Part shown: one piece after another, positions 1 to 8,091 of the stretch
Layout of the letters: every line of letters starts with the position of its first letter
How positions within the stretch are numbered: the stretch's first letter is position 1
NCBI GenBank assembly: GCA_021108325.1
Contig: JAIORB010000057.1
Span: 1 to 50,123 of the forward strand
Direction: 5' to 3'
From: Bacteroidales bacterium
GTDB taxonomy: Bacteria > Bacteroidota > Bacteroidia > Bacteroidales > UBA12077
Length of the DNA stretch: 50,123 bases
Program-made: the position numbers and the translations under genes
The notes under the pieces: model-generated
Told to the model about the DNA's origin: nothing
What the model saw: only the letters and a program-made list of their open reading frames with translations
Database searches by the model: none

Positions 1-347
1 TGATCGACAATTGCATCTTTTACTCTTAATGCCACATATTTTGAATGAGAAAAATGTTCAGAGTAAACAACGCTATCTACAGCAAAAGTATTTTTTAAAT
101 CAAAATATGTACTCCAATCTATTGTTTGAATTTTATTATACAGTTCCTTATCATCAGTCACCTTAAGCTCTACAATAGGTTTCAATACTCTCAGTGCTGT
201 TCTTAAATGAAAATTTGCCCTGTACATTAAATCCTTGTCGCCGGTAAATTCGACCATTCGGTTTCCTTTTTTCAAATCAGACGCACCTAATTGTTTCAAT
301 TCATTAAAAAGAACATCTTCTAAACCACGAAAGGTTTTAGCAACCAT
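1..347 (-). CDS. THUMP-domain class I RNA methyltransferase, N-terminal part (cut by window edge)
   Basis: The visible N-terminus reads MVAKTFRGLEDVLFNELKQL and continues with KKGNRMVEFTGD and RANFHLRTALRVLKPI. This is the N-terminal ferredoxin-like/THUMP region of the RlmL/YpsC family, SAM-dependent methyltransferases that modify guanine N2 of 23S rRNA. The catalytic Rossmann domain would lie beyond the left edge, so the exact rRNA target cannot be judged. ATG at 347 is used as the start. The frame stays open upstream to a GTG at 374, giving MVSKNNSFQMVAKTF, which resembles the short N-terminal extension of related proteins, so the true start may be 374. It follows the nadR-like gene by about 45 nt on the same strand. 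Confidence 0.8.
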   Translation of the reverse strand, partial: MVAKTFRGLEDVLFNELKQLGASDLKKGNRMVEFTGDKDLMYRANFHLRTALRVLKPIVELKVTDDKELYNKIQTIDWSTYFDLKNTFAVDSVVYSEHFSHSKYVALRVKDAIVD

Positions 348-392
348 CTGAAAACTATTATTCTTACTTACCACTTTTAATTATATTATATT

Positions 393-926
393 TTATTTTC
401 TATCTAAAAACTCGTTTACATGCTTAAGGGCATTATTGAAGCGATCATCGCCTTTTCCCTTCACTATTTTATAATTAAATCCAAGCCTATTCAATTCTTC
501 TTTATATATTTCAAATAATTGTTCTCTCATCGCACCACCATTTTCTCTAACGGGATCAGGAATCCATGGTATATCATTATTACATAATAAAAATAAATCG
601 ATATTACTATCTTTAATTTTTTCATCAATCCAATCAGGAACTTTGTTGAAAACCAATTTAAACCATATTTTAGTAATTATCAAATATGTATCATAAAACA
701 GAATCTTATTTGCCTTTTGATAATATTCATTTTCCAACTCAATTTGTTTATCTGCAATGTGTTCAACATCATCATAAATATATGGCCTTTTAAGATTTTC
801 AATATATTCACGAGCATATTCAGGAACCGACACTGTATTATACTTACCAGACAAAAACTCAGACAATTCTGTTTTTCCGGTAGATTCAGCACCAATTAAA
901 ACTATACGTTTAATTTCTTTTTCCAT
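393..926 (-). CDS. NadR-type ribosylnicotinamide kinase (AAA/P-loop ATPase)
   Basis: A 177-residue P-loop protein. The Walker A motif GAESTGKT is at residues 12-19, followed by VPEYAREYIENL, the signature of the ribosylnicotinamide kinase domain found at the C-terminus of NadR. The family phosphorylates nicotinamide riboside to NMN in NAD salvage. It is a stand-alone kinase: neither the DNA-binding nor the adenylyltransferase domain of enterobacterial NadR is present. Its start overlaps the end of the pnuC-like gene by 25 nt, a strong sign of translational coupling. The pairing argues that the imported substrate is nicotinamide riboside, trapped by phosphorylation after entry. Confidence 0.85.
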   Translation of the reverse strand: MEKEIKRIVLIGAESTGKTELSEFLSGKYNTVSVPEYAREYIENLKRPYIYDDVEHIADKQIELENEYYQKANKILFYDTYLIITKIWFKLVFNKVPDWIDEKIKDSNIDLFLLCNNDIPWIPDPVRENGGAMREQLFEIYKEELNRLGFNYKIVKGKGDDRFNNALKHVNEFLDRK

Positions 927-1495
927 TCGATATAACCTAATATTGCCAGTACAGTATAAACGGCAAACAATATTACGGTTGGATATAATTCTTTATAAAT
1001 ATACAATCCTAAGGATACAGAATCAACAATAATCCAGATAATCCAGTGTTCAATAATTTTCCTGGCTAACATCCATGTTGCAACAAAACTGGCTGCAGTT
1101 GTAAATGCATCCCAGTATGGAATTTCCGAATCGGTATAATTCACTAAAACATACGATATAATAACAAATAAGACTATAGTAGCTAAAAACAAATATATTC
1201 CCAGTTTAATATTCGTTTTAGTTATCTTCAGATCATCCTGTTTTTTACTTTTTGCACCAAACATCCAGTGAGACCAACCATACACACTCACTATGAGATA
1301 ATATACCTGTAAACCCATATCAGCGTAAAACTTGGTAACAAAAAAAACATATATATATAATGCAGAAGTAATAAAACCAACAGGCCAACACCAAATATTT
1401 TGCTTTATGGAAAGAAGAATATATAATAACCCGAAAATCAGGCCTAGTAACTCAATATAATTATTACTTATCCAAAGCAAAACCTGTTGCAGCAT
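902..1495 (-). CDS. pnuC: PnuC-family nicotinamide riboside transporter
   Basis: A 197-residue integral membrane protein with about seven hydrophobic segments. Family marks include WCWPVGFITSALYIYVF near residue 35 and the YGWSHWMFG segment near residue 92, tryptophan-rich positions that line the substrate path in PnuC proteins. PnuC is a facilitator for nicotinamide riboside; related Bacteroidota proteins (PnuT) carry thiamine. Overlap with a ribosylnicotinamide kinase, and no thiamine gene or TPP riboswitch in the 36 nt upstream, favour nicotinamide riboside. The gene lies 36 nt after the S41 protease stop, so it may be read from an upstream promoter. Confidence 0.85.
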   Translation of the reverse strand: MLQQVLLWISNNYIELLGLIFGLLYILLSIKQNIWCWPVGFITSALYIYVFFVTKFYADMGLQVYYLIVSVYGWSHWMFGAKSKKQDDLKITKTNIKLGIYLFLATIVLFVIISYVLVNYTDSEIPYWDAFTTAASFVATWMLARKIIEHWIIWIIVDSVSLGLYIYKELYPTVILFAVYTVLAILGYIEWKKKLNV

Positions 1496-1531
1496 TTTAA
1501 AGATATTTTAATAATTATAAAAATCGAGATT

Positions 1532-3136
1532 TTATTGGGTATTTAAGACTTGTTTTTCGTAGCGATCCCAGTTTTTCATTATTTCAATTGCCTTATTAAA
1601 TCCTTTATCACGAACATTTACAATTTGGAAATACTCACTCATATCCCACAGATCACGTGCTATTAAAGCTTTAACAATTAATCTAAAATCATCTTTGGAT
1701 TTTTCAAATTCCTCATCAGTAGTTTCAATATCGTTTTCTTTTCCGTATGTAAAAAGATCATTTAATATCTTATCAGTAACTTTAAAGCGATCATTGTATG
1801 TATTAAAATCGGGATACCCGGATTTTAGCTTTTTCCTGTTTTTATCAATATATTCCAGTACAAAAGAATTAAGCACGCCTTGTCGTATCATTGTACTATA
1901 AAATCCCGTGACAGATGTTGTATCTAAAGGAATAAATATATCGGGCATAATACCACCACCTCCATAAACAACCCGGTTGTTCTTTAGTGTTTGATATTTT
2001 AATGAATCGGGCAAGTTTATGCTATCCTTATTTAAAAACTCGCCATGTTCATAACGATTAAATAATTCTTTCTCATATTCTTCTTTCCCATCTTCGTAAG
2101 GCTTTTGAATCAATCTTCCTGTTGGAGTATAATACCTGGCTACAGTTAACCTTATCATTGAACCATCTGGTAAAAACATTGGTTTTTGTACTAAACCCTT
2201 ACCAAATGATCTTCGGCCAACAATTATACCTCTGTCCCAATCCTGAATTGCACCGGAAACAATTTCGCTTGCAGACGCCGAACCTTCATCTATTAATACA
2301 ATAACTTTACCATCTTTACATTGTCCATTTCCTGTAGCTTTACTTTCTGTTCTGGGCACCTGTAATCCTTTCGTATAAACAATTAATTGACCTCTCTCCA
2401 AAAATTGATCGCTAAGATCAATCGCCTTATCTAAATATCCGCCTCCATTATTTCGTAAATCCAGTATAATTGATTTTGCTCCTTGCTCTTTTAACAAATT
2501 TAATTTTTCCATAAATTCATTAAGGGTTGTCATCGCAAAGCGATTTATTTTTATGTAAGCAATCTCATTATCAATTAAATATGCTGCATCGACACTATAA
2601 ATCGGTATTTTATCTCTAATTATTGTGAAATGTAAAATCTCGTTTACGCCTTTTCTTTTAATTCCAACATTTACTTTGGTTCCTTTTTCGCCTAATAATC
2701 TATCACGAACTCCTTTGGTCGAAATCTCAATTATAGCAACATTCTCGCCATCAATCTCAACAATCCTATCTCCCGCCCTTAAACCTACTTTTTCGGATGG
2801 ACCTCCTGATATTGGAGATATTACATAAAGAGTATCATTTAAAATATTAAATTGAATTCCTATACCTTCGAAATTTCCTTCGAGAGGTTCATTCATTTCT
2901 TTTACTTCATCGGCAGGAATATAAACCGAATGAGGATCTAATTCTTTTAAAATATCAATAATAGCATCTTCAACAATCTGTTTTGAATCAACTGAATCGA
3001 CATAATAAGTGGATATATAACCCAAGGCTCTGCTAAATTTAAATATATCTTCGGTAAGATATTGTGAAAATAATTTAGCAGGTAATAAAAACAATAATAA
3101 TATAAATATATATCTGGAAAATTTTAGCCTAATCAT
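1532..3136 (-). CDS. S41 family C-terminal processing peptidase
   Basis: A 534-residue exported serine protease. The start at 3136 was preferred because MIRLKFSRYIFILLLFLLPA then begins a clean signal peptide ending near LFSQ; an ATG 33 nt upstream would add 11 polar residues. A PDZ domain spans roughly residues 85-170 (GIGIQFNILNDTLYV, LRAGDRIVEIDG). The catalytic serine lies in GSASASE (about residue 288) and the lysine in SFGKGLVQ (about residue 313). The 25-residue spacing equals that of the Ser/Lys dyad of Tsp/CtpA. LDLRNNGGGYL is also typical. These proteases trim or degrade periplasmic proteins from the C-terminus. The gene sits between the DUF1987 gene and pnuC, all on the same strand. 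Confidence 0.92.
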   Translation of the reverse strand: MIRLKFSRYIFILLLFLLPAKLFSQYLTEDIFKFSRALGYISTYYVDSVDSKQIVEDAIIDILKELDPHSVYIPADEVKEMNEPLEGNFEGIGIQFNILNDTLYVISPISGGPSEKVGLRAGDRIVEIDGENVAIIEISTKGVRDRLLGEKGTKVNVGIKRKGVNEILHFTIIRDKIPIYSVDAAYLIDNEIAYIKINRFAMTTLNEFMEKLNLLKEQGAKSIILDLRNNGGGYLDKAIDLSDQFLERGQLIVYTKGLQVPRTESKATGNGQCKDGKVIVLIDEGSASASEIVSGAIQDWDRGIIVGRRSFGKGLVQKPMFLPDGSMIRLTVARYYTPTGRLIQKPYEDGKEEYEKELFNRYEHGEFLNKDSINLPDSLKYQTLKNNRVVYGGGGIMPDIFIPLDTTSVTGFYSTMIRQGVLNSFVLEYIDKNRKKLKSGYPDFNTYNDRFKVTDKILNDLFTYGKENDIETTDEEFEKSKDDFRLIVKALIARDLWDMSEYFQIVNVRDKGFNKAIEIMKNWDRYEKQVLNTQ

Positions 3137-3183
3137 AATATGCTGATTTGATTTGCAATTATATAACAAATTTTAATCCGAAA

Positions 3184-3585
3184 TTATTTTCTTGGGATTA
3201 AATTAAACGGGATTTTTATAACATCTGACAGGTCTTCACCATCTTCAAATATCTGGTCATCAATATCATCATAATACCAATCAATCTTTATGTTTGCTCC
3301 TTTATTAAATAATTGCTTAAAATGATCCAATAACTGTAAAATATATTTTGATGATGCTGAATTCATGTAAGCTAAATCAAACTTTAAATTAAAGTTAAAA
3401 TTTGATAAATCGCTTTCATCCTCAAAGATTTTTTTTACGTAATTCTCTACTCTATATATTATAGATTCATAAAAAGCAATAACATCTTCGGGACGAGAGA
3501 TCCCGATTAGCTCAAATTTTTGATTTTTAACATCAAGTACTATTTTAGGAGTAATTTCTGTTGATTCAATATAAAGATTTTCCAT
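3184..3585 (-). CDS. DUF1987 / SiaC-family regulatory phosphoprotein (copy 1)
   Basis: A 133-residue soluble protein without signal peptide. The pattern fits DUF1987: an N-terminal IESTEITPKIVLDVKN, a central SRPEDVIAFYESII, then FDLAYMNSASSKYILQLL and a terminal DWYYDDIDDQIFEDGEDLSD. In Pseudomonas the homologue SiaC is phosphorylated on a Thr/Ser in the strand-helix turn corresponding to NSASS here, and unphosphorylated SiaC activates the diguanylate cyclase SiaD. Kinase SiaB and phosphatase SiaA homologues are absent from this window, so the partner is unknown. A second, diverged copy lies at 24313-24726. Function in Bacteroidota is inferred only from family membership. Confidence 0.8.
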   Translation of the reverse strand: MENLYIESTEITPKIVLDVKNQKFELIGISRPEDVIAFYESIIYRVENYVKKIFEDESDLSNFNFNLKFDLAYMNSASSKYILQLLDHFKQLFNKGANIKIDWYYDDIDDQIFEDGEDLSDVIKIPFNLIPRK

Positions 3586-3812
3586 AGCTTGTAAGAAGGC
3601 TTTAATTTGGGATTAAGCAATATTTCATTCGTGTAAACATTATTTAAGACTATGAATTTTAATTAATTATAGTCTAAATTTTAAATTATATCTTTCTATT
3701 ACCATGGAACATTCATGTTTATTCATATCCTTATTGTGAACGATAGTGCATGAATGTTTCAAGTGTGTAATATAGTAATTTATTGTCAGTTTTCTGAAAG
3801 GAATAATCAATT
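3586..3812. other. 227-nt spacer between guaA and the DUF1987 gene, with a long-range inverted repeat
   Basis: No gene is visible. Arms at 3706-3717 and 3749-3760 (ggaacattcatg and catgaatgtttc) can pair over 12 bp with one G-U, closing a 31-nt loop. A weaker agactat/atagtct pair lies near 3650-3675. Neither is followed by a U-tract on the minus strand, so these are not plain intrinsic terminators. Because both flanking genes are on the minus strand, the structure would sit in the guaA 3' UTR or in the leader of the DUF1987 gene. Confidence 0.4.
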
Positions 3813-5342
3813 TTATTCCCATTCTATCGTTGCAGGAGGCTTAGAGCTAATGTCATAAACCACCCTGTTTATTCCTTTTACTTTATTTATGATTTTATTT
3901 GACATGTCTGCAAGAAATTCGTAAGGTAAATGCGACCAATCAGCTGTCATACCATCGGTTGAAGAAACTGCACGTAATACAACTGCATTTTCATAAGTTC
4001 TCTCATCGCCCATTACACCAACTGATTGAACAGGTAATAATATAACTCCTGCCTGCCAAACTTTATCGTACAAATCATATTCTTTAAGCCCTTCGATATA
4101 AATATCATCAACATCCTGTAAAATTCTAACTTTTTCGTGTGTTATATCACCAAGAATTCTGATTGCAAGTCCAGGGCCCGGGAAAGGATGTCGTTTCAGT
4201 AATTCACTTTTTATTCCAATAGATGCTCCTACTCTGCGAACCTCATCTTTAAACAGAAGTTTTAAAGGCTCAACAATTTGCAGGTTCATTTCCTCTGGTA
4301 ATCCACCCACATTATGATGCGATTTTATAGTAGCTGAAGGCCCATTAACCGATACAGATTCAATTACATCAGGATAAATTGTTCCCTGTGCAAGCCATTT
4401 AACATCCTTAATTTTATATGCTTCCTGATCAAATACTTCAATAAACACTCTGCCAATGGCTTTTCTTTTTCCTTCAGGATCAGAGATACTCTTTAACTGA
4501 CTAAGAAACTGTTCTTTTGCATCTACACCAATTACATTAAGTCCCATATCTTTATATGACTCAAGGACTTTTTTAAATTCATTTTTCCGTAACAAACCGT
4601 TATCAACAAAAATACAAGTCAGGTTTTTACCAATGGCTTTATGTAATAATACACCTGCAACAGAAGAATCTACTCCTCCTGATAATCCAAGAACAACTTT
4701 ATCATTATCTAATTTCTCTTTTAATTCTTTTATTGTATCATCGGCAAAAACAGATGGAGTCCAGTCTTGCTTACATCCACAAATATTAACAAGAAAGTTT
4801 TCAAGTAATTGTTTTCCCTGAGTTGTATGATAAACTTCCGGATGAAATTGAATACCATAAGTTTCTTCATCCAATATTTTAAATCCACCAAACTTTACAT
4901 CGCTTGTACTTGTTATTACCTTATAATTTTCAGGAACTTCAGTAATAGTATCACCATGCGACATCCAAACCTGCGTATCTAAGTCAAGGCCTTTCATCAG
5001 CTTATCATCTTTATCAATATAATTTAATCGTGCACGACCATACTCCCTGTGTTTTGATGGTAAAACTTTACCACCATAATTATGTGCTAAAAATTGTGCA
5101 CCATAACACACTCCTAATAAAGGAAATGATTTCTTAATTTTCGATAAATCCGGAAAAGGTGCATTTTCATCTCTAACAGAAAACGGACTCCCTGAAAGAA
5201 TAACACCTTTAAAGGCAGAATCAAGTTCGGGTATTTTATTAAAGGGATGAATTTCACAATATACATTTAACTCGCGTACTCTTCTTGCAATCAATTGAGT
5301 ATATTGCGATCCGAAGTCTAAGATTAATAATTTTTCGTGCAT
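3813..5342 (-). CDS. guaA: GMP synthase (glutamine-hydrolysing)
   Basis: A full-length 509-residue GuaA that converts XMP, glutamine and ATP to GMP. The class I glutamine amidotransferase domain (about 1-190) has nucleophile Cys79 in LLGVCYGAQ and the His/Glu pair in [10 protein letters not shown] (His167, Glu169). The ATP pyrophosphatase P-loop is [11 protein letters not shown] (about 220-230). The dimerisation domain includes [12 protein letters not shown] and ends with KPPATIEWE, the usual C-terminus that contacts XMP. A TATCTTTG promoter element lies 39 nt upstream of the ATG, and the next gene upstream is closed by a hairpin terminator at 5428-5453, so guaA is probably transcribed from its own promoter. 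Confidence 0.98.
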   Translation of the reverse strand: MHEKLLILDFGSQYTQLIARRVRELNVYCEIHPFNKIPELDSAFKGVILSGSPFSVRDENAPFPDLSKIKKSFPLLGVCYGAQFLAHNYGGKVLPSKHREYGRARLNYIDKDDKLMKGLDLDTQVWMSHGDTITEVPENYKVITSTSDVKFGGFKILDEETYGIQFHPEVYHTTQGKQLLENFLVNICGCKQDWTPSVFADDTIKELKEKLDNDKVVLGLSGGVDSSVAGVLLHKAIGKNLTCIFVDNGLLRKNEFKKVLESYKDMGLNVIGVDAKEQFLSQLKSISDPEGKRKAIGRVFIEVFDQEAYKIKDVKWLAQGTIYPDVIESVSVNGPSATIKSHHNVGGLPEEMNLQIVEPLKLLFKDEVRRVGASIGIKSELLKRHPFPGPGLAIRILGDITHEKVRILQDVDDIYIEGLKEYDLYDKVWQAGVILLPVQSVGVMGDERTYENAVVLRAVSSTDGMTADWSHLPYEFLADMSNKIINKVKGINRVVYDISSKPPATIEWE

Positions 5343-5380
5343 GTTTTAAATTTTTCCTGATATACAATTGAATAATATGT

Positions 5381-5388
5381 CAAAGATA
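5381..5388 (-). promoter_or_regulatory. Bacteroidota-type -7 promoter element upstream of guaA
   Basis: On the minus strand the sequence is TATCTTTG, a match to the TAnnTTTG consensus, ending 38 nt before the guaA ATG. The -33 region about 19 nt upstream is only a weak match (CTTTTA rather than TTTG). It lies downstream of the preceding gene's terminator, as expected for an independent promoter. Confidence 0.5.
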
Positions 5389-5427
5389 ATATATTGAAGG
5401 AATTAATTAAAAGTAAAAAATTAGAAA

Positions 5428-5453
5428 TAAAAAAAGTCCCCAATTTGGGGACT
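5428..5453 (-). terminator. Intrinsic terminator of the C1 peptidase gene
   Basis: The hairpin agtcccca-att-tggggact (5435-5453) has an 8-bp stem and is followed on the minus strand by seven T residues (5429-5435). It lies 8 nt beyond the stop codon of the C1 peptidase gene. Confidence 0.9.
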
Positions 5454-5460
5454 CTATTAT

Positions 5461-6696
5461 CTATTCAAATTTTTTCAGAATATCTTTCACGGCATCTTTA
5501 TGAATGGTAAAACCCATCATTTTAAGCTTAATATAATCTTCGTGGAAAAAATAATAACCAAACTCAGGTGCATCATGATCATTATTTCTTGAACCACTAC
5601 TGGAATCTTTAATTAAATACCAGCCATTTCCATCTTTTTCTACATATCCCACCAAATGCATTCCGTGATCATCGGTTGTAGTTTCATTTGAGAAACGGAA
5701 TTGGCGAGAATCTTCGTCAATATATTCGGTAGGAATATCATAAGTCGGAACCAATGCAACCTGTGTTTTTCTTGAAAAACCTGATTCTGAAACATCACCA
5801 CCTATACTTATTGTATATCCTTCTCTAATAGTTCTCTTAACAATGTCCATAAAAACATCAAGAGAAATGTTATAGTATTCTTTACTATGCCACCAATTAT
5901 CGGGTACTTTATATTCAACTTGTTTCCAGTAAGGTTCCTGTTTATATGAAAGGATTTCAACATAATCATCCGGGTTAATTTTTATGTAGTCATTCAAATA
6001 AGATTTTGGAGTATACTTTTTACCATCAACAGAAAATTCAGCAGGTGGCATACCAATATGATGGTTCATAATTTTTTTAATTGTCTCTAAAACTGCAACT
6101 TCATTCCATGCATTATTTTTTTTCACAGAATTTAAATAAGCCATCATTTCTTTATACATGGCATCATGCGAATGATATTTCCTGCCGTTTATTAAACCAC
6201 TATAATTACTCATTGGCACTGCTCCATACTGTTTATATATGCGAGCAACTGCATTTGCTTCTGAACCTTGAGCAAACAATGAGTTTCCTCTTTCCTGAAC
6301 AAAACCTCTTGCTTTCTCAACATATTCCCAGTAAACAATATAAATTTCCGATAATTTAACTTCTTTATTTTGAAGACGTTTTACTTCAGATTCATACATT
6401 GAAATGGTTGAATATGCCCAGCATGAACCGGCATTTCCCTGAGATATTACAGGATTAGACCATTCTCTTTTATATAAGTTAACTTTATTTGGCAATTCTA
6501 ATCCTGAATGATCCATCAAAAACTTTTTTTCCTTCTTCTCAGGATTTAGTTTTTCTTTAACTTCAGAAACATCCTTCAAAATAAAGTTTTGATAAAATCC
6601 TGCTTTGTATTCTTCAAAAACAGTTTTGTCCTTCTTCTGTGCAAATGCATTAATTGCAAAAACAGAAATTGTTAAAAACAATAATATTTTTTTCAT
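5461..6696 (-). CDS. Secreted C1 family (aminopeptidase C / bleomycin-hydrolase-like) cysteine peptidase
   Basis: A 411-residue papain-fold protein with a signal peptide (MKKILLFLTISVFAINAFAQ). The active-site cysteine is Cys92 in QGNAGSCWAYST, and the histidine is in DDHGMHLVGY (about residue 344). It is close in length to PepC/BleH enzymes, and the C-terminal FHEDYIKLKMMGFTIHKD is typical of the Bacteroidota exported branch. The third catalytic position, normally Asn in a NSWG-like motif, reads Asp364 in WYLIKDSSSGSR. The likely role is peptide hydrolysis in the periplasm or outside. It has its own candidate promoter (6733-6740) and a strong terminator, so it looks monocistronic. Confidence 0.88.
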   Translation of the reverse strand: MKKILLFLTISVFAINAFAQKKDKTVFEEYKAGFYQNFILKDVSEVKEKLNPEKKEKKFLMDHSGLELPNKVNLYKREWSNPVISQGNAGSCWAYSTISMYESEVKRLQNKEVKLSEIYIVYWEYVEKARGFVQERGNSLFAQGSEANAVARIYKQYGAVPMSNYSGLINGRKYHSHDAMYKEMMAYLNSVKKNNAWNEVAVLETIKKIMNHHIGMPPAEFSVDGKKYTPKSYLNDYIKINPDDYVEILSYKQEPYWKQVEYKVPDNWWHSKEYYNISLDVFMDIVKRTIREGYTISIGGDVSESGFSRKTQVALVPTYDIPTEYIDEDSRQFRFSNETTTDDHGMHLVGYVEKDGNGWYLIKDSSSGSRNNDHDAPEFGYYFFHEDYIKLKMMGFTIHKDAVKDILKKFE

Positions 6697-6732
6697 TTTA
6701 TGGTTTTATGATTTAATTAATATTAGAAAATT

Positions 6733-6740
6733 CAAAAATA
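6733..6740 (-). promoter_or_regulatory. -7 promoter element upstream of the C1 peptidase gene
   Basis: The minus strand reads TATTTTTG, an exact TAnnTTTG, about 36 nt upstream of the ATG and just beyond the rnz stop codon. No good TTTG is present at -33, so strength is uncertain. Confidence 0.45.
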
Positions 6741-6746
6741 CAATAT

Positions 6747-7676
6747 TTAATCTTCTCTCGTTAATTCTACTATATGCTTTTCACCATCTTCAGCAGAATA
6801 TGTATTTGGGAATAAGTCCCTGGCCTCACTGATAATTTGGCTTACATCTTTGTACCTTGCTGAAAAATGACCTACAATTAATTTCCCTACATTAGCTTTC
6901 TTTGCAATTTTTGCTGCATCTTCCGATGTTGAATGATAGGTTAATTTTGCCTGGTGTTTCATATTTTTAGCAAAAGTAGCTTCATGAAATAGTAAATCAA
7001 CATCTTTAATTATAGGGATTATCTTCTCTGAGTAAGCCGTATCTGTGCAGTATGCATAAGATCTTATTTTATATGGAGATAAAGTTAATTTATCATTCGG
7101 AACAACATCACCATTATTATTAATAAAATCTTCACCTTCTTTAATGTCTTGAATTTTGCTAATTGGAATTTTGTAATACTGAACAACATTTTTTCTCAAG
7201 TTTCTTAAATGTGGTTTTTCAGTAAACTTAAACCCGCATGTAGGAATTCGATGTTTTAAGGGTATTGTTTCAACTTTAACTTTATTATCTTCATAAATTA
7301 GCTCACTAACTTTATGTTTTAAATGATGATATATTATTTTGAATGACATGGTTCTTTCAAAGTACTCGATGTGCCTGTTTAGGATATTTCCCAATTCAGG
7401 ATGAGCATATATATGCAAATCTTTATCACGATTAAGTAGATTAAATGTAGAGATTAATCCAAACAAACCAAAAATGTGATCTCCATGTAGATGACTTATA
7501 AAAATATGATCAATTTTTCCAAACCGTATTTTATTTTTTCTGATTTGAATTTGCGTTCCTTCGCCACAATCAACTAAAAAAAACCGCTCATGTACATTTA
7601 GCACATGAGCGGTTAAGTTTCTTTTCGAAGTTGGAACAGCAGAACTGCTTCCTAATATTGTTAATTCAAAAGTCAA
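6747..7676 (-). CDS. rnz: Ribonuclease Z (tRNA 3' endonuclease)
   Basis: A 309-residue metallo-beta-lactamase fold nuclease of normal short-form RNase Z length. The N-terminus MTFELTILGSSSAVPTSKRN and the zinc motif SHLHGDHIFGLFGL (His62, His64, Asp66, His67) are diagnostic. Further metal ligands are in AYCTDTAYSE, LLFHEATF and VGHFSARY, and AAKIAKKANVGKLIVGHFS fits the family. The enzyme removes the 3' trailer of tRNA precursors; the tRNA-Asp in this window lacks an encoded CCA and would need such processing. It follows the STAS gene by only 14 nt, and that in turn follows rpsA by 29 nt, so the three may be co-transcribed. Confidence 0.95.
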   Translation of the reverse strand: MTFELTILGSSSAVPTSKRNLTAHVLNVHERFFLVDCGEGTQIQIRKNKIRFGKIDHIFISHLHGDHIFGLFGLISTFNLLNRDKDLHIYAHPELGNILNRHIEYFERTMSFKIIYHHLKHKVSELIYEDNKVKVETIPLKHRIPTCGFKFTEKPHLRNLRKNVVQYYKIPISKIQDIKEGEDFINNNGDVVPNDKLTLSPYKIRSYAYCTDTAYSEKIIPIIKDVDLLFHEATFAKNMKHQAKLTYHSTSEDAAKIAKKANVGKLIVGHFSARYKDVSQIISEARDLFPNTYSAEDGEKHIVELTRED

Positions 7677-7690
7677 ATTAAAAATTCAAT

Positions 7691-8062
7691 TTATTTATCA
7701 TTGTTTTTACGACCTTCTTCTTCGGTATTAACAATATCAACGGCTTCTTCGGTTGAATATGCAATATTCAAAACTGTATCCAACTGCGATATGGTGATTA
7801 ATCTGTCAACAGCATCGTTTAAACCTGTTAAAACAAATGTTCCATTAGCATTTTTACAAAGACGATTAGCAACAAGAATAGCACTTAGACCTGATGAATC
7901 ACAATATCTGCAATTACTTAAATCAAGTATAATATTCTTTTCTCCCTTACCAGAGATTAAAACTAATTCGGATTTCAAACTTGGTGCAACATTCGTGTCA
8001 AGTTTTTCTTCCATTACTTGAATTAAAGTGTACTTTTCCAGTTTTTCAATCTTAAATTCCAT
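7691..8062 (-). CDS. STAS-domain anti-sigma factor antagonist
   Basis: A 123-residue single STAS domain. ILDLSNCRYCDSSGLSAIL contains the DSSG motif (Asp55-Gly58), whose serine is the site phosphorylated in SpoIIAA/RsbV-type antagonists; ALL main strands and helices of the fold can be followed to about residue 105, with an acidic-to-basic tail (EEEGRKNNDK). Such proteins release a sigma factor or other partner from an anti-sigma kinase when unphosphorylated. No RsbW-like kinase or PP2C phosphatase is present in the window. It is wedged between rpsA (29 nt upstream) and rnz (14 nt downstream), which suggests expression coupled to translation capacity. Confidence 0.87.
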   Translation of the reverse strand: MEFKIEKLEKYTLIQVMEEKLDTNVAPSLKSELVLISGKGEKNIILDLSNCRYCDSSGLSAILVANRLCKNANGTFVLTGLNDAVDRLITISQLDTVLNIAYSTEEAVDIVNTEEEGRKNNDK

Positions 8063-8091
8063 TGTAATTAGTTTTTAATTAAAATAAAGAA

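Noticed and set aside
902..1495. PnuC-like protein as a thiamine transporter (PnuT)
   Set aside because: No TPP riboswitch in the short upstream gap and no thiamine pyrophosphokinase nearby; the overlapping gene is a ribosylnicotinamide kinase.
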